Part shown: positions 47,985 through 61,261 of the stretch, one piece after another
Numbering within the stretch: the first letter of the stretch is position 1
Layout: every line of letters begins with the position of its first letter
Source: Torreya grandis
Taxonomy: Eukaryota > Streptophyta > Pinopsida > Cupressales > Taxaceae
Direction: 5' to 3'
Assembly (NCBI GenBank): GCA_037957365.1
Contig: JARHVA010000349.1
Span: 640,501-704,500, forward strand
DNA: 64,000 nucleotides
The notes under the pieces: model-generated
Seen by the model: only the letters and a program-made list of their open reading frames with translations
Database searches by the model: none
What the model was told of the DNA's origin: nothing
Position numbers and translations under genes: made by a program

Positions 47985-50510
47985 TAATGCATATGCAAGG
48001 ATGTATGGGCAATTTTCATGCATTTTTAAAAGCAACAGATTAGAGTTTTATTGGTTTTAAGGTGGATAAAAGATGATAAACTAATTTATTATCTTCATAT
48101 GTGTTTCTCATACATTTTATAGCTGTTAAATTCTCAAACTATGCTTGAAATATGCTAAGACATCTCAAATCTTTCTCAAAATTGATTTTCAAGCTTAAAA
48201 TTGTCCCAAATACAATATGATCTTGGTGGAGAGGTTGAATGGCTCATAATGGTTGATAGGAAGGTTGAATATGGTTATTTAATCCCCTTTCATAGTGTTT
48301 AGTCTTAGTAAGAAGGTTTTAATTTTATGAACAATTGTTAAGAAGAAAGATTGCTCCAAAACCCTATCTATAGAGCATGAATATTGAAATTTTAAAATTT
48401 TGAAGCATTTTTAAGATTTATAAAGCATGGGGAATGATATTTATATATTATAAATTATCTCAATAAACCTTTAACCAATTTAAAATCATCAACAAATATT
48501 TTATACTTGAAAAATGGACCTAGATGATTCACTATGCATGAGCAATGAGCACCTACAAGCCTACAGACATGAAAATACAATTTTAGAGTGTTTTTGAAAT
48601 TTAGCATGAAATTTTAATAATTTAAGATGTATAGGGGGTTCATATAGTCATTTAATAAAAATAATGAGCTCTTGAGACCATGTAGAACTTAAAATATACA
48701 AAAACTACTAAATTAACATGCTTGTTGCCCTAAGACATCCTAAGTGCACAAATAGGAGCATACTTTGAGATATATGATCCAAAAATTATGAATTTAAAAA
48801 TAAATTTGGGGGAAAATACTTAATTTTTTTTTTGGTGGTATCATGTCCTTAAAGTACCCGATGAGAGAGAATTCAAAATTACAAACTTATACATGCAAAA
48901 GTGTTGAAAACTAGTTCTCAAGAAGGTTAAAAGTGAAATAAATCAATTTATATTAATCTAAATGCCATAAAAATTTATGTGTAGGTGTTATAATGTTTTT
49001 TAAATGTAATAGTTTTTTTAAAATATTTTAAGTCCATTCATGATGGATTTATAACTCATAAGGTTCAAACAAGTCTAGTTGAGAAGCCTAGTTGGGTTAT
49101 CATTGAGATTGTATTAAAGAATGTCAATTCATTGAGTTTGCATGTAAGATAGTAAACCTTGTTTTATACCAATGGGATATTTATAACATGGATAATTAAT
49201 AAATTGAATAATATATATCTATCTCTCAAGATATTCTCAAATGCATATGCAAGGATGTATGAGCAATTTTCATGCATTTTCAAAGGCAAAAGATTAGATT
49301 TTTACTAGTTTAAAGGTGGAGAAAGGATGATACATGGATTTTTGAGCTTAATATATGATTATAATAAATTTAAAAATTTGTTAAAGACTCAAACTCTACT
49401 TAAAATATACTAAGACAACTCAAATCTCTCTCAAAATTGATTTTTAAACTTAAAATTAACTTAAATCCAATGTGATATCTTGGTGGAGAGGTTTCATAGA
49501 TTATAATGGTTGATTGGAAGGTTGAAGAGGGTGGTTTACTCAATTTTCATGGTTTTTAGTCTCATAAATAATTCTATATCTTTATGAATGATTGTTAAGA
49601 ATCAAGATTCCTCTAAAACCCTTCAAAACCCAGTCTAGAGAGCATGAATATTACAATTTTAAAAATTTAAAGTGTTTTGAAGATTTATAAATCATGAATA
49701 ATGATATTGATGCCATAAAAATGATATAAAAAAAAATTCAACCAATTTACAAGCATCATCAAAGGTTTTATACCTTAAAAATGGCTCTAGATGATTCACT
49801 ATGCATGAGTTATGAGCACCTACAAGCCTGTAGACTTGAAAATGTAATTTTAGAGTGTTTTTTAAATTAAAAATGAATTTTAAATGATTATAATTAGCAC
49901 CAGGGATTCATATAGTCATTTAAAAAAATAATAAGCTCTTTAGATAATGTAGACCTCAAAATATAATATTTTACTAAACTGGCATGTTTGCTGCCATGAG
50001 ATATCCTAGGTGCACAAAAATGAGCATTATTTGAGTTATATTTTTCCAAAACCTATGTAATTTAAAATAAAGGCGGGGAAAAAAATTTAATAAATTTTTG
50101 TGGTGATATCATGTCGATATATCACTCGAGGAGATAGAAAAGTCAAAATTACAGATCTTTACATGTAAAAGTGTTGAAATATAGTTCTTAGGAAGGCTAA
50201 AAGTGAACTCAAGTTCTATTGATCCAAATGCCTTGAAACTTTTTGTGTAGGTGTCAAAAGGTTGTTTAAAATTAATAATGTTATTTTAAATATTTAGAGG
50301 TAATTCATGATGGATTTATATCTCATAACGTTTAGGCATGTCATGTTGAGAAGTCTATTTGGGCTATCATGGAGATTATCTTGAGAATGCCAATCCATTG
50401 AGTTTTCATGTAAGCCAATAAAATTTGTTTTAGAACACTAGGATATTTAGAAAATGGAGAATTAATTAATTTAATAAGAGATATCTTTCTCTCCAGATCT
50501 TCTCAAGCAC
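47985..50510. repeat. 1.25 kb tandem duplication (two units)
   Basis: Unit 1 (about 47985-49232) and unit 2 (about 49233-50510) are collinear. 'aatgcatatgcaaggatgtatg' begins both, and 'tggtggagaggtt', 'ttcactatgcatgag' and 'tcatgatggatttata' recur about 1.25-1.28 kb apart. Divergence is clear by eye, so it is not recent. Non-coding. Confidence 0.8.
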
Positions 50511-51770
50511 TTATGGAGTTCACACCTACAAATTTAAACTAAGTCGTCCTCAAGAACCATGAAGGACATTGTGAGAGGCTTCAAAGTATCTAATATCAAG
50601 AATATATTTCATGATATAAATTTTAAATGGAGTTTTTCAGGTCTTAAATCATGCTAATGTAAATTTAAATTCAATATAAGAGGTTGAACATAGTAAAAAT
50701 GATCATTAAAAAAAGATATGAAATTGTGCATTGTTAATGCATCCTCATAATTGACATTCAATAGAAGGCCTCAACAACCTCAATAAGACTAAAAATATAG
50801 TTCTAAACCATTGTGAGGAGTTATGAGAAATAAAATGTAGTTTCAAGAAATATTCCAATTTTTAAGGAGTCTTCAAACATATCAATAAGACCATCTCTTC
50901 CCTTTACACCAAAATCAAGGAGGAAAAGTCAAATCAAATAAGGACTTCTATGCCCCCTCACAATGTGGAGATTCATCATGCAAGATTGGAGGAGTTGGTT
51001 GAAGGATAAGTCAAGTTTTAAAGTATAAGAGACAACTATCCTCCAAAATAGGTTAACTTTTCTTGATATCTGATAACTTCAAGCCTCGATCAAGGACTTC
51101 TATGCCTCCTCCCAACTTGAAGAATTCAAAGCAAGTGTTAGTACATTAGAAGAGAGAAGAAGATGTCTATTGAAATAAAAATTCAGTTATGTTTCAATTT
51201 TAAACCTTAATGAGGGTATTGATGACAAGATTTAATGATTTTCCCCTCACTAAAGGATCCTTTCACTATATGTATTTTATTTTTCTAAGTAAATTGATAT
51301 ACCTTTAGCTAGCTGTCGCTCAGCCCTGTGAAATTTCAAACCTTTAAACACCTTCTAAAACAATAAAGAAACTCATTTTACCTTCGTATATGCTAGCTAT
51401 TGTGTGAAATTGATGAATTATTGGTATAAGATTGTGATAATTATAACTTATCCCTAATTCATGTCTAATTTTGTGCACCTTTATGTAGTAAACTTGATCT
51501 TGTGTAGGTTGTAGTTTGTGTCTCTTTGAGTTTATGCAATTCATAGTTGTGATGAATGCCATTGAGATTCCTAAAACAATTGGTCCTCCTTATAGGTATA
51601 TTTATAACCAAAATCCTTTCTAAAAAACACTTATATTTAAGATTAATTGGTGAATTATGAGTTGTGTATGTGTGAGTGCTCTTTGAGTTCATTTAGTGTG
51701 TGTCCAAGCAAGTTGAGGCATTCAATTTTAGTGCACCACCTCATGGTTAGTTTTAAAAGTATATAAATTA
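50511..51770. other. Non-coding, probably within the E2 LTR
   Basis: No gene recognised. The last part shows faint similarity in order to the end of the E1 LTR. Confidence 0.35.
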
Positions 51771-51898
51771 GTTATGTCTCTCTCTTTTCATTGTCAAAAA
51801 GTATTTTAAGTGAGGACCAAGGGTATAGAAAGTAGTTATGTCTCTCTCTTTTCATTGTCAAAAAGTATCTTAAGTGAGGATCAAGGTGATTCATCAAG
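51771..51898. repeat. 64 bp tandem duplication
   Basis: 'gttatgtctctctcttttca' and the following 'ttgtcaaaaagtat(t/c)ttaag' occur at 51771 and again at 51835, nearly identical, so this duplication is younger than the 1.25 kb one. Confidence 0.85.
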
Positions 51899-52045
51899 GG
51901 AACCATCTCTCGTTGGAGGTTTAATTTTATTATAGGTTACCCACAACTTGGAAGTGATCATTATGTCAATTGGGTGAGGAAGATTGAAGACCTTTCTCAA
52001 GGGTGCAACTCAAAGTGACAGTAATTTATAACACACCTAGTGGGA
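51899..52045 (+). other. 3' end of E2 LTR and primer-site-like segment
   Basis: 'ataggttacccacaacttgga ... caagggtgcaactcaaagtgacagta' parallels the end of the E1 LTR ('ataggtcacccatagcc ... aaagggtgtaacttggagtgttaata'). The following 'ataacacacctagtgggac' corresponds to the E1 primer-site-like 'tggcatgcttgatgggac'. The LTR end is placed at about 52023. The left end of this LTR was not found. Confidence 0.55.
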
Positions 52046-52099
52046 CCATAACTCAAAATATTGTAAGAGATTGGTGCTAGTTTTATAAATTTATAGCAA

Positions 52100-54060
52100 A
52101 GACATCACTCAAGTACTTAACATCTAGAGACTCCACAATCACATAGATATCCTGGTAGCATATTAGTGTAATTTTCATGCCAAAAATCACAACCAAATCA
52201 GCTAAAAAAAGTATTCCTTATGATTTTTTTGAATTAACTTTGAATTTATCAAAAATAAAGAGGTTCTTGAAATCCATTCCATACATAAAACATCCCTATA
52301 CCTCAATACATCATAACTTACCTTTGAACAACCCTATATCAAGACTAAATTTAGTATGGTTGTCCCTATAAATCAAATTTTTGTTATTTTTGATGGTGTT
52401 ATCCCTTTTAATATTTCCCATACAATGATATTCCAACATCGATATTGAAAAGTTTACCTTTCTTCACTAGATAAGATCAAACCATTCCTATAGAGCACAT
52501 TAGAGATGTGGATACCTATGCTCAGTGCATCATGTAAACCAAGAAAATGTAGCTATTAGATTGCTTGCTACATCCTTCAAGGGAAAGTATCTACAATGGT
52601 ATGGGAATATTCCTCTCAATTCCATTATATCTTGGGATGATTTAGGAGCATCCCTTTGCAAATAATTTGAGTATAAATCAAACCACCTCTCTCCAGTCGA
52701 GTAATTGACTATCATTAAGAGAGATCCTTATGAATTCATGGTTGATTTCAACCTTAGGTTACAAAAGACATGGGATAGGATACCTCCTATTATTAGACCA
52801 TCTCTTAAATATGCATTCTTGTATTTTTTGAGAGCTCTAAATAGTGATATATCATAGTGATGATCTAGTTAATGGGTGGAAGAATACTCCCAAATGCATT
52901 TGAAGTGGCCATAAGTGTATAAAATAGCCTTATAAAAGCTATAAAACTTTCAATAAGGCCTCTTATGGTCATTTTTTCCATAATCTCAACCCATTACACC
53001 ATTTCAAGTGCCCACATTAACCCTAATTCTAGCTCTATCTAATCAAGTTGCAACTCTTCCTAGCTAATTTAGTGAGATGAGTGAACTAAAGGGTCTTATG
53101 CAATCATTTGAAAATGAAATGGTGGCCATAAATAGGAAATTAGATCAACCTAAAAAATCATATTATCCTCATTATCAACAAAAATATTAGCCTAATATGC
53201 CTCTTTTTCAAAACAACCATTCAAATAAACCTCCCTTCCAAGGACAAGGGGCCATTAAACAATCTAGGACATATAACACTATTGATCCAAATACTCCATC
53301 CTCTTCCAAAGATATTGTCCCTACTCAAAATAACCTCATGAAAGATAAATAATGGTGTAATCCATGTAATCAACCCCATAATGAAGCCTCTTTCCTAAAT
53401 GGAGTATTGAATTAAGCTCTAGTTATGCAAGGTGTGCAACAACTCAACTATCACAAATTAAAATGCCGCCTCAAGGAGAGCTAAATTATTTTCAAAGGAA
53501 ATATAATTCCACATTTGATAATTTTAAATAAGGAGACCATTGTGCCATGAATCAATAAATGGATACAAATAGGGTGGTTAGCCCAATAATAATTATCACA
53601 AGAGTTAATAAGAGATTAATAGATGATGCACAAGTGGTAGAAAAAACTCTTGATTAGTCTTATTAATATTCTAAAAGGACTAATGAAATTATTTCAACCT
53701 CAAAGGTGTAGGAAAATAAAAAAAATTAGGTTGATGGAGGTACTGTAATATCTCAAACTTCCCATAGTTAAGAGGGCACTACTATTCTTAAGGAGTATCC
53801 AAGGGTTAATGGATCTCCTCTTAACATCATATATCAAATGAAGAAGGCACATGTGAGAATATCAATATGGGACACTTTAATTATTATGGGATATAATAAT
53901 TTATTCCAAGAAGAGCTCTCTAACCTCCATATCTCAGCTAGACTAATGAGGAAGGAAAGTGTGGTTCTCACTAATTCTAGATAGCTTGTTAAGCAAGAGG
54001 TAAAACCTATTAAAGAGAAAGTACAAAAAATCAAGGCTGAATTAAAACTAAGTAAAGATG
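52100..54060 (+). pseudogene. gag: E2 gag remnant (Ty3/gypsy-like)
   Basis: The core is readable at 52570-52860: 'FKGKYLQWYGNIPLNSIISW', 'FEYKSNHLSPVE*LTIIKRD', 'EFMVDFNLRLQKTWDRIPPI', 'ALNSDI'. The motif F/L-K-G-x-A/Y-L-Q-W-Y is the retrotransposon gag helix. A Gln/Pro/Asn-rich linker (53150-53260) and 'WCNPCNQPHNEASF' at 53352-53395 follow, a zinc-knuckle-like CxxC-H box whose last Cys is Phe. Multiple stops break it. E1 lost this part. Confidence 0.65.
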
Positions 54061-54420
54061 GTAAAAATATTCCCTTCTATCTCTCTTTGATCTTTGGTGA
54101 TAATCTAGTTCACAATTATATGGTTGATAGTGGTACTAGTTGCACAATTATGCCAAAGTAGATAGTTGATAATCTTGGCTTCAAATACGAGCCAAACAAA
54201 AAAAGAGTGTTGTAATTATATGTTACAAATACCTAGACAGTGGGAGTAATCAAAGGTTTGTAGTTTAATTTGCATGCTTACCCAAACCTTTCTATTCTAC
54301 AAGATGTTGTGGCAGTTGATTTGCCACCTTATTTTGCATTATGCTTGTCAAAAGACTTCACAACAAATTTTGGAGGGTACTTATATTTATACTAGTCATA
54401 TTTATTTTTAAAAATAAGGT
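54061..54420 (+). pseudogene. E2 aspartic protease remnant
   Basis: The active-site segment 'NYMVDSGTSCTIMPK' lies at 54116-54160 with an intact Asp-Ser-Gly. It is followed by 'IVDNLGFKYEP', 'HAYPNLSILQDVVAVDLPPY' and 'FALCLSKDF', matching the protease remnant of E1. Stops occur after MPK and in the middle. The coding sequence is cut at about 54420, where a minus-strand LTR begins; the rest of E2 pol is not in the window. Confidence 0.7.
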
Positions 54421-54424
54421 GTGG

Positions 54425-55622
54425 TATTTATATATAATTACAAATGAATCATGTCTATAAATCAATCTTGACTTAGAGAAGATAGATCATAATTACACTT
54501 CCAATTGGGGATGCATTAGATAATTAAGAACATGACCAATATGGAGATCTGCTAGACCTAATTAGGGGATCTCTTACCACAAGAAATAATGATAGGGAGG
54601 GTTCAAAAGCCTCCAATCAAGCAAAATCATATAATAACCCTATCTAGATCATGTGTTTTCATATCTCACTAAACTAATAACAAGTAAAGTAAAGTCCAAT
54701 CTAGTGCTCACCAAAACTTTTGGCATAAAGTGGGGGTTAGAAATAATAAAAGTAAACATGCATAAGAGGCATATACTCATGTAAATATATATAAAATCCT
54801 AATGCATGGAAGAGAAGTACAAATGCATATCTATCTACTCTTACAAAGTAGGAACAAAGTTAAGAATACTTGCCTTTGAAGACTAACCCGTAGAGCCTCA
54901 ATCTCTCCTTTGGCCAAGGTGCTTTACAAGAGGTTATTGTGGTATGTAAGGATGGAAAGGATAAATCATCTCTAGGATACACAATCTATTAATGTATCTA
55001 AAAGACTTCTCCACAAGATAAGATCCATATTTCCAAAGAAAGTATGAAACCTCAAGCTTTCTTCTCAAGTAGAGTGGTGGATAAGCAGATGTGTAATAAC
55101 TCTTACTTTTTATTCTCTTATTTAAATAATGGATAAATGATCTTATATATATAGGCAAATTTAACCCTAAGACCTTCTAAAAGTTTTGGTTGATAGGGTT
55201 AACCCAGTTGACCTCGTACAATTATATACAAAAATTCACTAGTTCATAGGCTAGGTCGGCCAAGAGTCGATCTAGACCCTAAATTAATTTTACCCAAAAT
55301 AATATAGGGTCGATCTAATTAACTTAGTATAATGAACAGTCGAAAGGGACTCAAGGCTAGAAAAGGGGGACAAAAGGTATAAAATGACTGAGGAGTGTGA
55401 AATATAGAAGAATAAGCTTAGGGACAAGGTATCTAAGAGACAAGTGTGTAGATAATAAGTGGAAAAAGGGATAACAATCCTATAAAATCACTAATGGTCT
55501 GCCCACCCCTTTCCCTATACACCCCTTAAGGTGTGCAATTAGAGATATTGAGGCTCTATAGATTATTGCAAGATAAAGAGAATTATTAAGTGATAAAAAT
55601 TTGAAAATATTATGTGTATACA
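54425..55622 (-). repeat. L3-family LTR, minus orientation
   Basis: Reverse complement of the solo LTR at 2676-3871 along its length. On the minus strand it begins TGTATACACATAAT at 55622. It interrupts E2 after the protease. Short ORFs here are shadows. Confidence 0.75.
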
Positions 55623-56879
55623 TATGCCCCACTCGAAGCTCATCATATGTCATGTGAGTGCAATGCAAGATGGTGCTTTGGGAATAGAACATGATAACAC
55701 ACAACACTGATGATAAGTAGATGTAGTAAGGGGAAAGTAAGATAAATGAAAGAATATAATTGAAAAACACATACCTTTACTTACCTTAGTGTTGTAGATA
55801 AAGTAGGCTGCAAGAGAAATAAAGGCATCTATATGTGAAGAACCTTAGGCAAACCTATAGATATTAGTGCAAAAAATAATGAAAAATCATTTTTTTTGGA
55901 ATATAGGCATATATCAATGGAAAATATTCTATATGACATCATGATTCCATAATATTTTATGGTTCAGAAAATGGGTTATTAAAAACAAAGATATGAGTAA
56001 AACAAGGAATCTAACGATAAATATTTTAGAGGTAAAGAATTGTGAAAAGCAAGTTTAAATAGGGTGAAAGGGAAGTCATTTGATATTGTTTGACTTTTTG
56101 TGAGAGAAAGAGCTCTGAGAGACCCAACAAAAGGTAATAGAACTAAGATAGTGAGGAGATGACAATCGAGATAAGAGGGACGCCCAATGGCTATAACGGG
56201 TGCAACACAAGTAGGCAATTGAGAATTTCAAGTTTGTTTTTGAATATTTTATTGAAATTAAGTGTTTTATAAAAAATTGTAATTTAGAGCAATTTTAAGA
56301 ACCAAAATGAACTCAAGAATATTCCTAAGGATAGTAGAAACCAAAAGGGGAAATGGGTTGAAAGGAATCAGAGTAATAAATGTTGAAAGACATTTATTAC
56401 AGGTAGGGAAAGGGATTGGCAATTAGAACCAACTAGGTCAACCCAGATGACCTAGTAGGATAAAAATGTGAAATCCACACTGCTGACTTATTAGGTGTGT
56501 ACTGACTTAGTTTATTTTGTATGTTACTGACTTAGCACCTAATTTCCAACTTAGTAAAGTAATCCACTCTACTGACTTGGTACTAAGGGGGAAAAAATAA
56601 AGGGTTGACTTAGTTTGTTAAGTCAACTTGGTCAAAATAAGGAAAATTTGGTCAACTTAATGTTTGACTAAGTGACCATAATAGTACATAAATGTGTGAA
56701 ATAGGTCGAAATAGTGATAAAAAGGCGCAAAATGCCCAACTGAGTACTGAAATGGCCAAGTAGGCTAAAAATATATCAAATTGGATAAATTAAAGTAAAT
56801 TAGGTTTATTTTTGTTTAAAATTGGAAAAGAATGTATTTTGATTATAAATGACATGGAGGTCTAATACATATTTTGTTA
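55623..56879. other. Non-coding part of the minus-strand element
   Basis: Includes a stretch at about 56420-56780 with many repeats of 'gacttag' and 'gtcaac' words ('actgacttagt', 'ggtcaacttaat'). No gene recognised. Confidence 0.4.
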
Positions 56880-58764
56880 TTTTATGGTTGTAGGGGCATC
56901 TGAGATTTTGGCATTTGGTGGATGTGGCATGGTTCCCTGATCTTTTGGAGTGATTGATAGTTGAGGATCAATCAAGATTGGTTATATTAGGTCTAAAAGG
57001 GATTATGGATATGTGTCAAGATGATAGTCATGTTCTTGGGAGCCTAGGAACTATTGACTAACACATTTAGATGGGAGGTGGATGGGGATACCATTGAGGT
57101 GGGTATTACCCTAGAAGATTTTCATGTGATTCTTGGACTATTAATGGGATGTACATTGGTGCTCATGGGAGTGCTAGATGGATAGGAGGAGAGGAGAGCC
57201 TTAGTTATGTGGGCAATGGGCTCAAATAAAATAAATCTTGGGTTGAGAGTTAGCCTTTTTAACATTTATATGACTCAGATTCTGGATATTTAGAAGGTAG
57301 TTATATGACTTGTGATAACATAGGTGCTTTGTCACAAGTCAAATGGTAAGGTATTGATGTACATGATAGCCTTATGCCAATCCATTTTAGATCATGGGGC
57401 ACTCTATGATTTAGGTTCTATCATCTAGGTCCAACTTATGCATGGCATGTATGAGATGTTATTTAGGGGGTTGAAGACCATGGGGCTAATTATTTTGGTG
57501 AGTTCTTTGATGTATGAGAGGTTCTTGATGTATCAACTAGTTGGGTTACCCCATGCGATCGATGATAAATTTCCTCAAGTACAGAGGTGGTGATAGGATC
57601 AGGTAGCATAAACCATACCCCACATGTAAGCACTACATATAGTTAGGTAGGTATACATCATGTGGTAGTCATATGGGCACATTGCTATAATATGGTCAAG
57701 CTAGAGGATAGTGGCACCAACATTGGCATGAGCAAAGATTACATGCCACTATACCTAGTGGATAGAGCTACATCTAATGGTGCACATACCAGGATAGATA
57801 AGACTCCCTCTCCCATCAAATTTGATAGTGATGCCCAAATTTTAGGCCAGACATGTGAGAGAGCTAAGGGGGAGAGGAGGATTGAGACCACCAATAGCTA
57901 GACCAGATATTAAACTGTAGTGTGAGAGACCATGGATAGGTCTAACATGATGACTAATAGATAAAGAGGAGATAGATGTGGATGTAGGAGTGCCAAAGGT
58001 ACCATAACTAGTACCAAAATAAGAGGAGTGGTGACCACCTTAGTAGCACTAATAATGGAGAGACTAGTAGTAGGAGAGAGAAAAGAGGGTGGTCATCCCA
58101 AATGATCCATTAGGTGGCCCATGATAGAGTTGGGTGATAGACGTACCACTCAAGTGTAACTTGAGATGGGCATGAGTGGTGACTCTAAGATTTACATTTA
58201 GGAAATAACCAATAAATGAGGTACTCAGAGGATGCACTGATAGAGAGATCATGCTCGACAATCACATAAATGGGGAGATGGTGGTAGGTGACACTCAGAC
58301 ATGTAATAAATAAATGGTTTAAAATTTGATTTAAGTTATTTGATATATATTATAAATAGATATATTTTAAGATATATCGATGATCTAGTATCTATTTGGT
58401 TTTAATTTTGCAAATCTTGTAGAAGAGGAGACTAGATGGGGATCTTGGGTGATGAAAACACTTCATAAGATCTTTGACAAGTTGCTGACACCCTATGACC
58501 CTATGATACTAGAGGATCTTGTGATAGTATTTACCTTAAGGAACTATTTAAAACTAGTAGGAGAGGTTTTTAGGTGAGTATGAGCATGCAGGGAGGAGCT
58601 ACAACCACCAACAGGGGTGGGATCAGAAGAGGCACAATCTTGATAGGCCTTGGCTAAGGAGAGAGATGCATAGATGGCTACCATGGAACAACTAGCATAG
58701 GTACAGGCCTAAGTGGCCAACCTATAGGGATATGTGACAAGTCTAATATCTTAAACAACCTTTT
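56880..58764 (+). pseudogene. Antisense plant-mobile-domain ORF of the minus-strand element
   Basis: Plus-strand remnants read 'SRLVILGLKGIMDMCQDDS' (about 56970-57030), 'TFRWEVDGDTIEVGITLEDF' continuing 'HVILGLLMG' (57066-57150), 'MGSNKINLGLRVSLFNIYMT', 'LMYMIALCQSILDHGALYDL', and 'VQLMHGMYEMLFRGLKTMGL'. The TF...hTLEDhhhhLGL pattern is the plant mobile domain. The far end has a coil-like 'ALAKERDA*MATMEQLA' (58641-58700), comparable with 'SFEVVTERDALR' near the end of the other antisense ORF. Open piece at 57662-57901. Stops and shifts throughout, so non-functional here. Confidence 0.5.
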
Positions 58765-58897
58765 TATAATGTACTATTTAGAGGGGACTATTTGAGGCAT
58801 CTATGGGCAGTGTGGCTAGGCCACAAGATAGACAGGATAAAGACTAGTCATAGAGCTAGAATGATGTATATTATTGTACTTTGTATAAAAAAACATG

Positions 58898-59770
<873 letters not shown>

Positions 59771-59960
59771 TGTGAAGAAGGCCAGGTCTTATCCGTGGTC
59801 TTACAATGCAACTCACAAAAGGAACACCAATGAGGTGGAATAAATGTAAAAATATGGTATAAAGAGATATTGGTAATAATAAGGTGAAATTGTGGTAATT
59901 TGTGAGGAAGGTTAGGTCCTATCCATGGTCTTATAATGCAACTCACAAATGGAATCCTTA
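59771..59960. repeat. 130 bp tandem duplication
   Basis: 'tgtgaagaaggccaggtctt' (59771) and 'tgtgaggaaggttaggtcct' (59901) start two similar stretches that share '(c/t)catggtctta(c/t)aatgc' style sequence and 'aactcacaaa'. Confidence 0.75.
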
Positions 59961-61261
59961 GGGGAGTGATCAGTGAGCAAAATAATATTTCTCAAAGGAA
60001 AATATTAGGATTATAGGGAGTGAAAAGGGGAATGTAAAAAACACAGCTTAAGAATTTTATGAGAAGACCTTAAGAGACAGGAGGCATACTAATGACATGA
60101 GAAGAAACCAAGTGACTAGTGACCATCAATGTACAAAAGAAACCTATTCGCTATAGACACAAATCTATGTAGGAAAATAAGCATGCTACTAAGATCAACT
60201 CATGAAGGTAGATTGGTACAAGAAAAGTAAAATGGACCTACTTTCCCATGATGTGTTCCCTATTTCTCAAGACCCTTTATAGAGCCATTGGCCTACTGTG
60301 AAGATTGGGTACTTACATGAGAAAGTAGGTATCACTAAAAGATTTTTTATTCTCCCTTTTATAATCTACTAGCCTACTATACCCCAATGGACCTCGGTTC
60401 TATTATGAGGCCAAATGTGGAGTTTGCGATTTGAATAGAAGAAGGAGATGTGCTTGAAATCACATCTTTTTAGTGTGATTTGACTTTTAAGAATTTTTAA
60501 TGTTTTACCTTTTGGGATCATTGCCTTTTATTAAATGATTTGGATTTTGAATGTTTTGATGGATTTTTTTATATTCCTCCTCCATAACAACTTGGAATGA
60601 ATAATCATGAGAGATAGAGTGATACACACAAATGATATTTAGGCTTTGGATAAAGGAATCTAAGTAACCAAAGACAAGACTGACTATGACACTTATGCTT
60701 AACAATAAACCAACATGTTATCTCAAGTATCAACCATGTATATGCTTAGTTTGTGAAAGAGAATAAAGGGAAAAAAGGAGATCCAAAGTGCACTGGTAAA
60801 AGGAGCTTATAATTAGAGGAATTTTTTTCTAACTAATCACTTGGTAAAAAAGGAATGTTTAAAAGGAGCAAGGTTTATGTAACTAAGTCACAATAATAAT
60901 TAACTATGTATATAGAGATAAGAAATCAAATAATCATGAAAAGATAATAAGGGAATCATAAGAAAAAAAGTAAAGAAGAAAGAGAAGGCAATGAGAAAAA
61001 ATAAATTCATAAGCAAACATAAATGACATCATAGGCAATATAATGTACAAAATCAAAGTCACCATGTAAGAAAGATAAGAATTTGACACAATGTCAAATG
61101 GTATAAATAGATAAAAATAACATTAGAGCATACATCCATTTAAAATGAAAATGTAAGAACACCATGCATGTGTTCATAAGTACTGATAGATTTATCCACA
61201 CACATTATCTATAACATCAGATAGATCTCTATGAAGTTGAATATGAATTACAACTAATGTC
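59961..61261. other. Non-coding DNA
   Basis: No supported gene on either strand. ORF at 60505-60705 (minus) has no motif. Purine-rich around 60940-61010. Confidence 0.4.
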
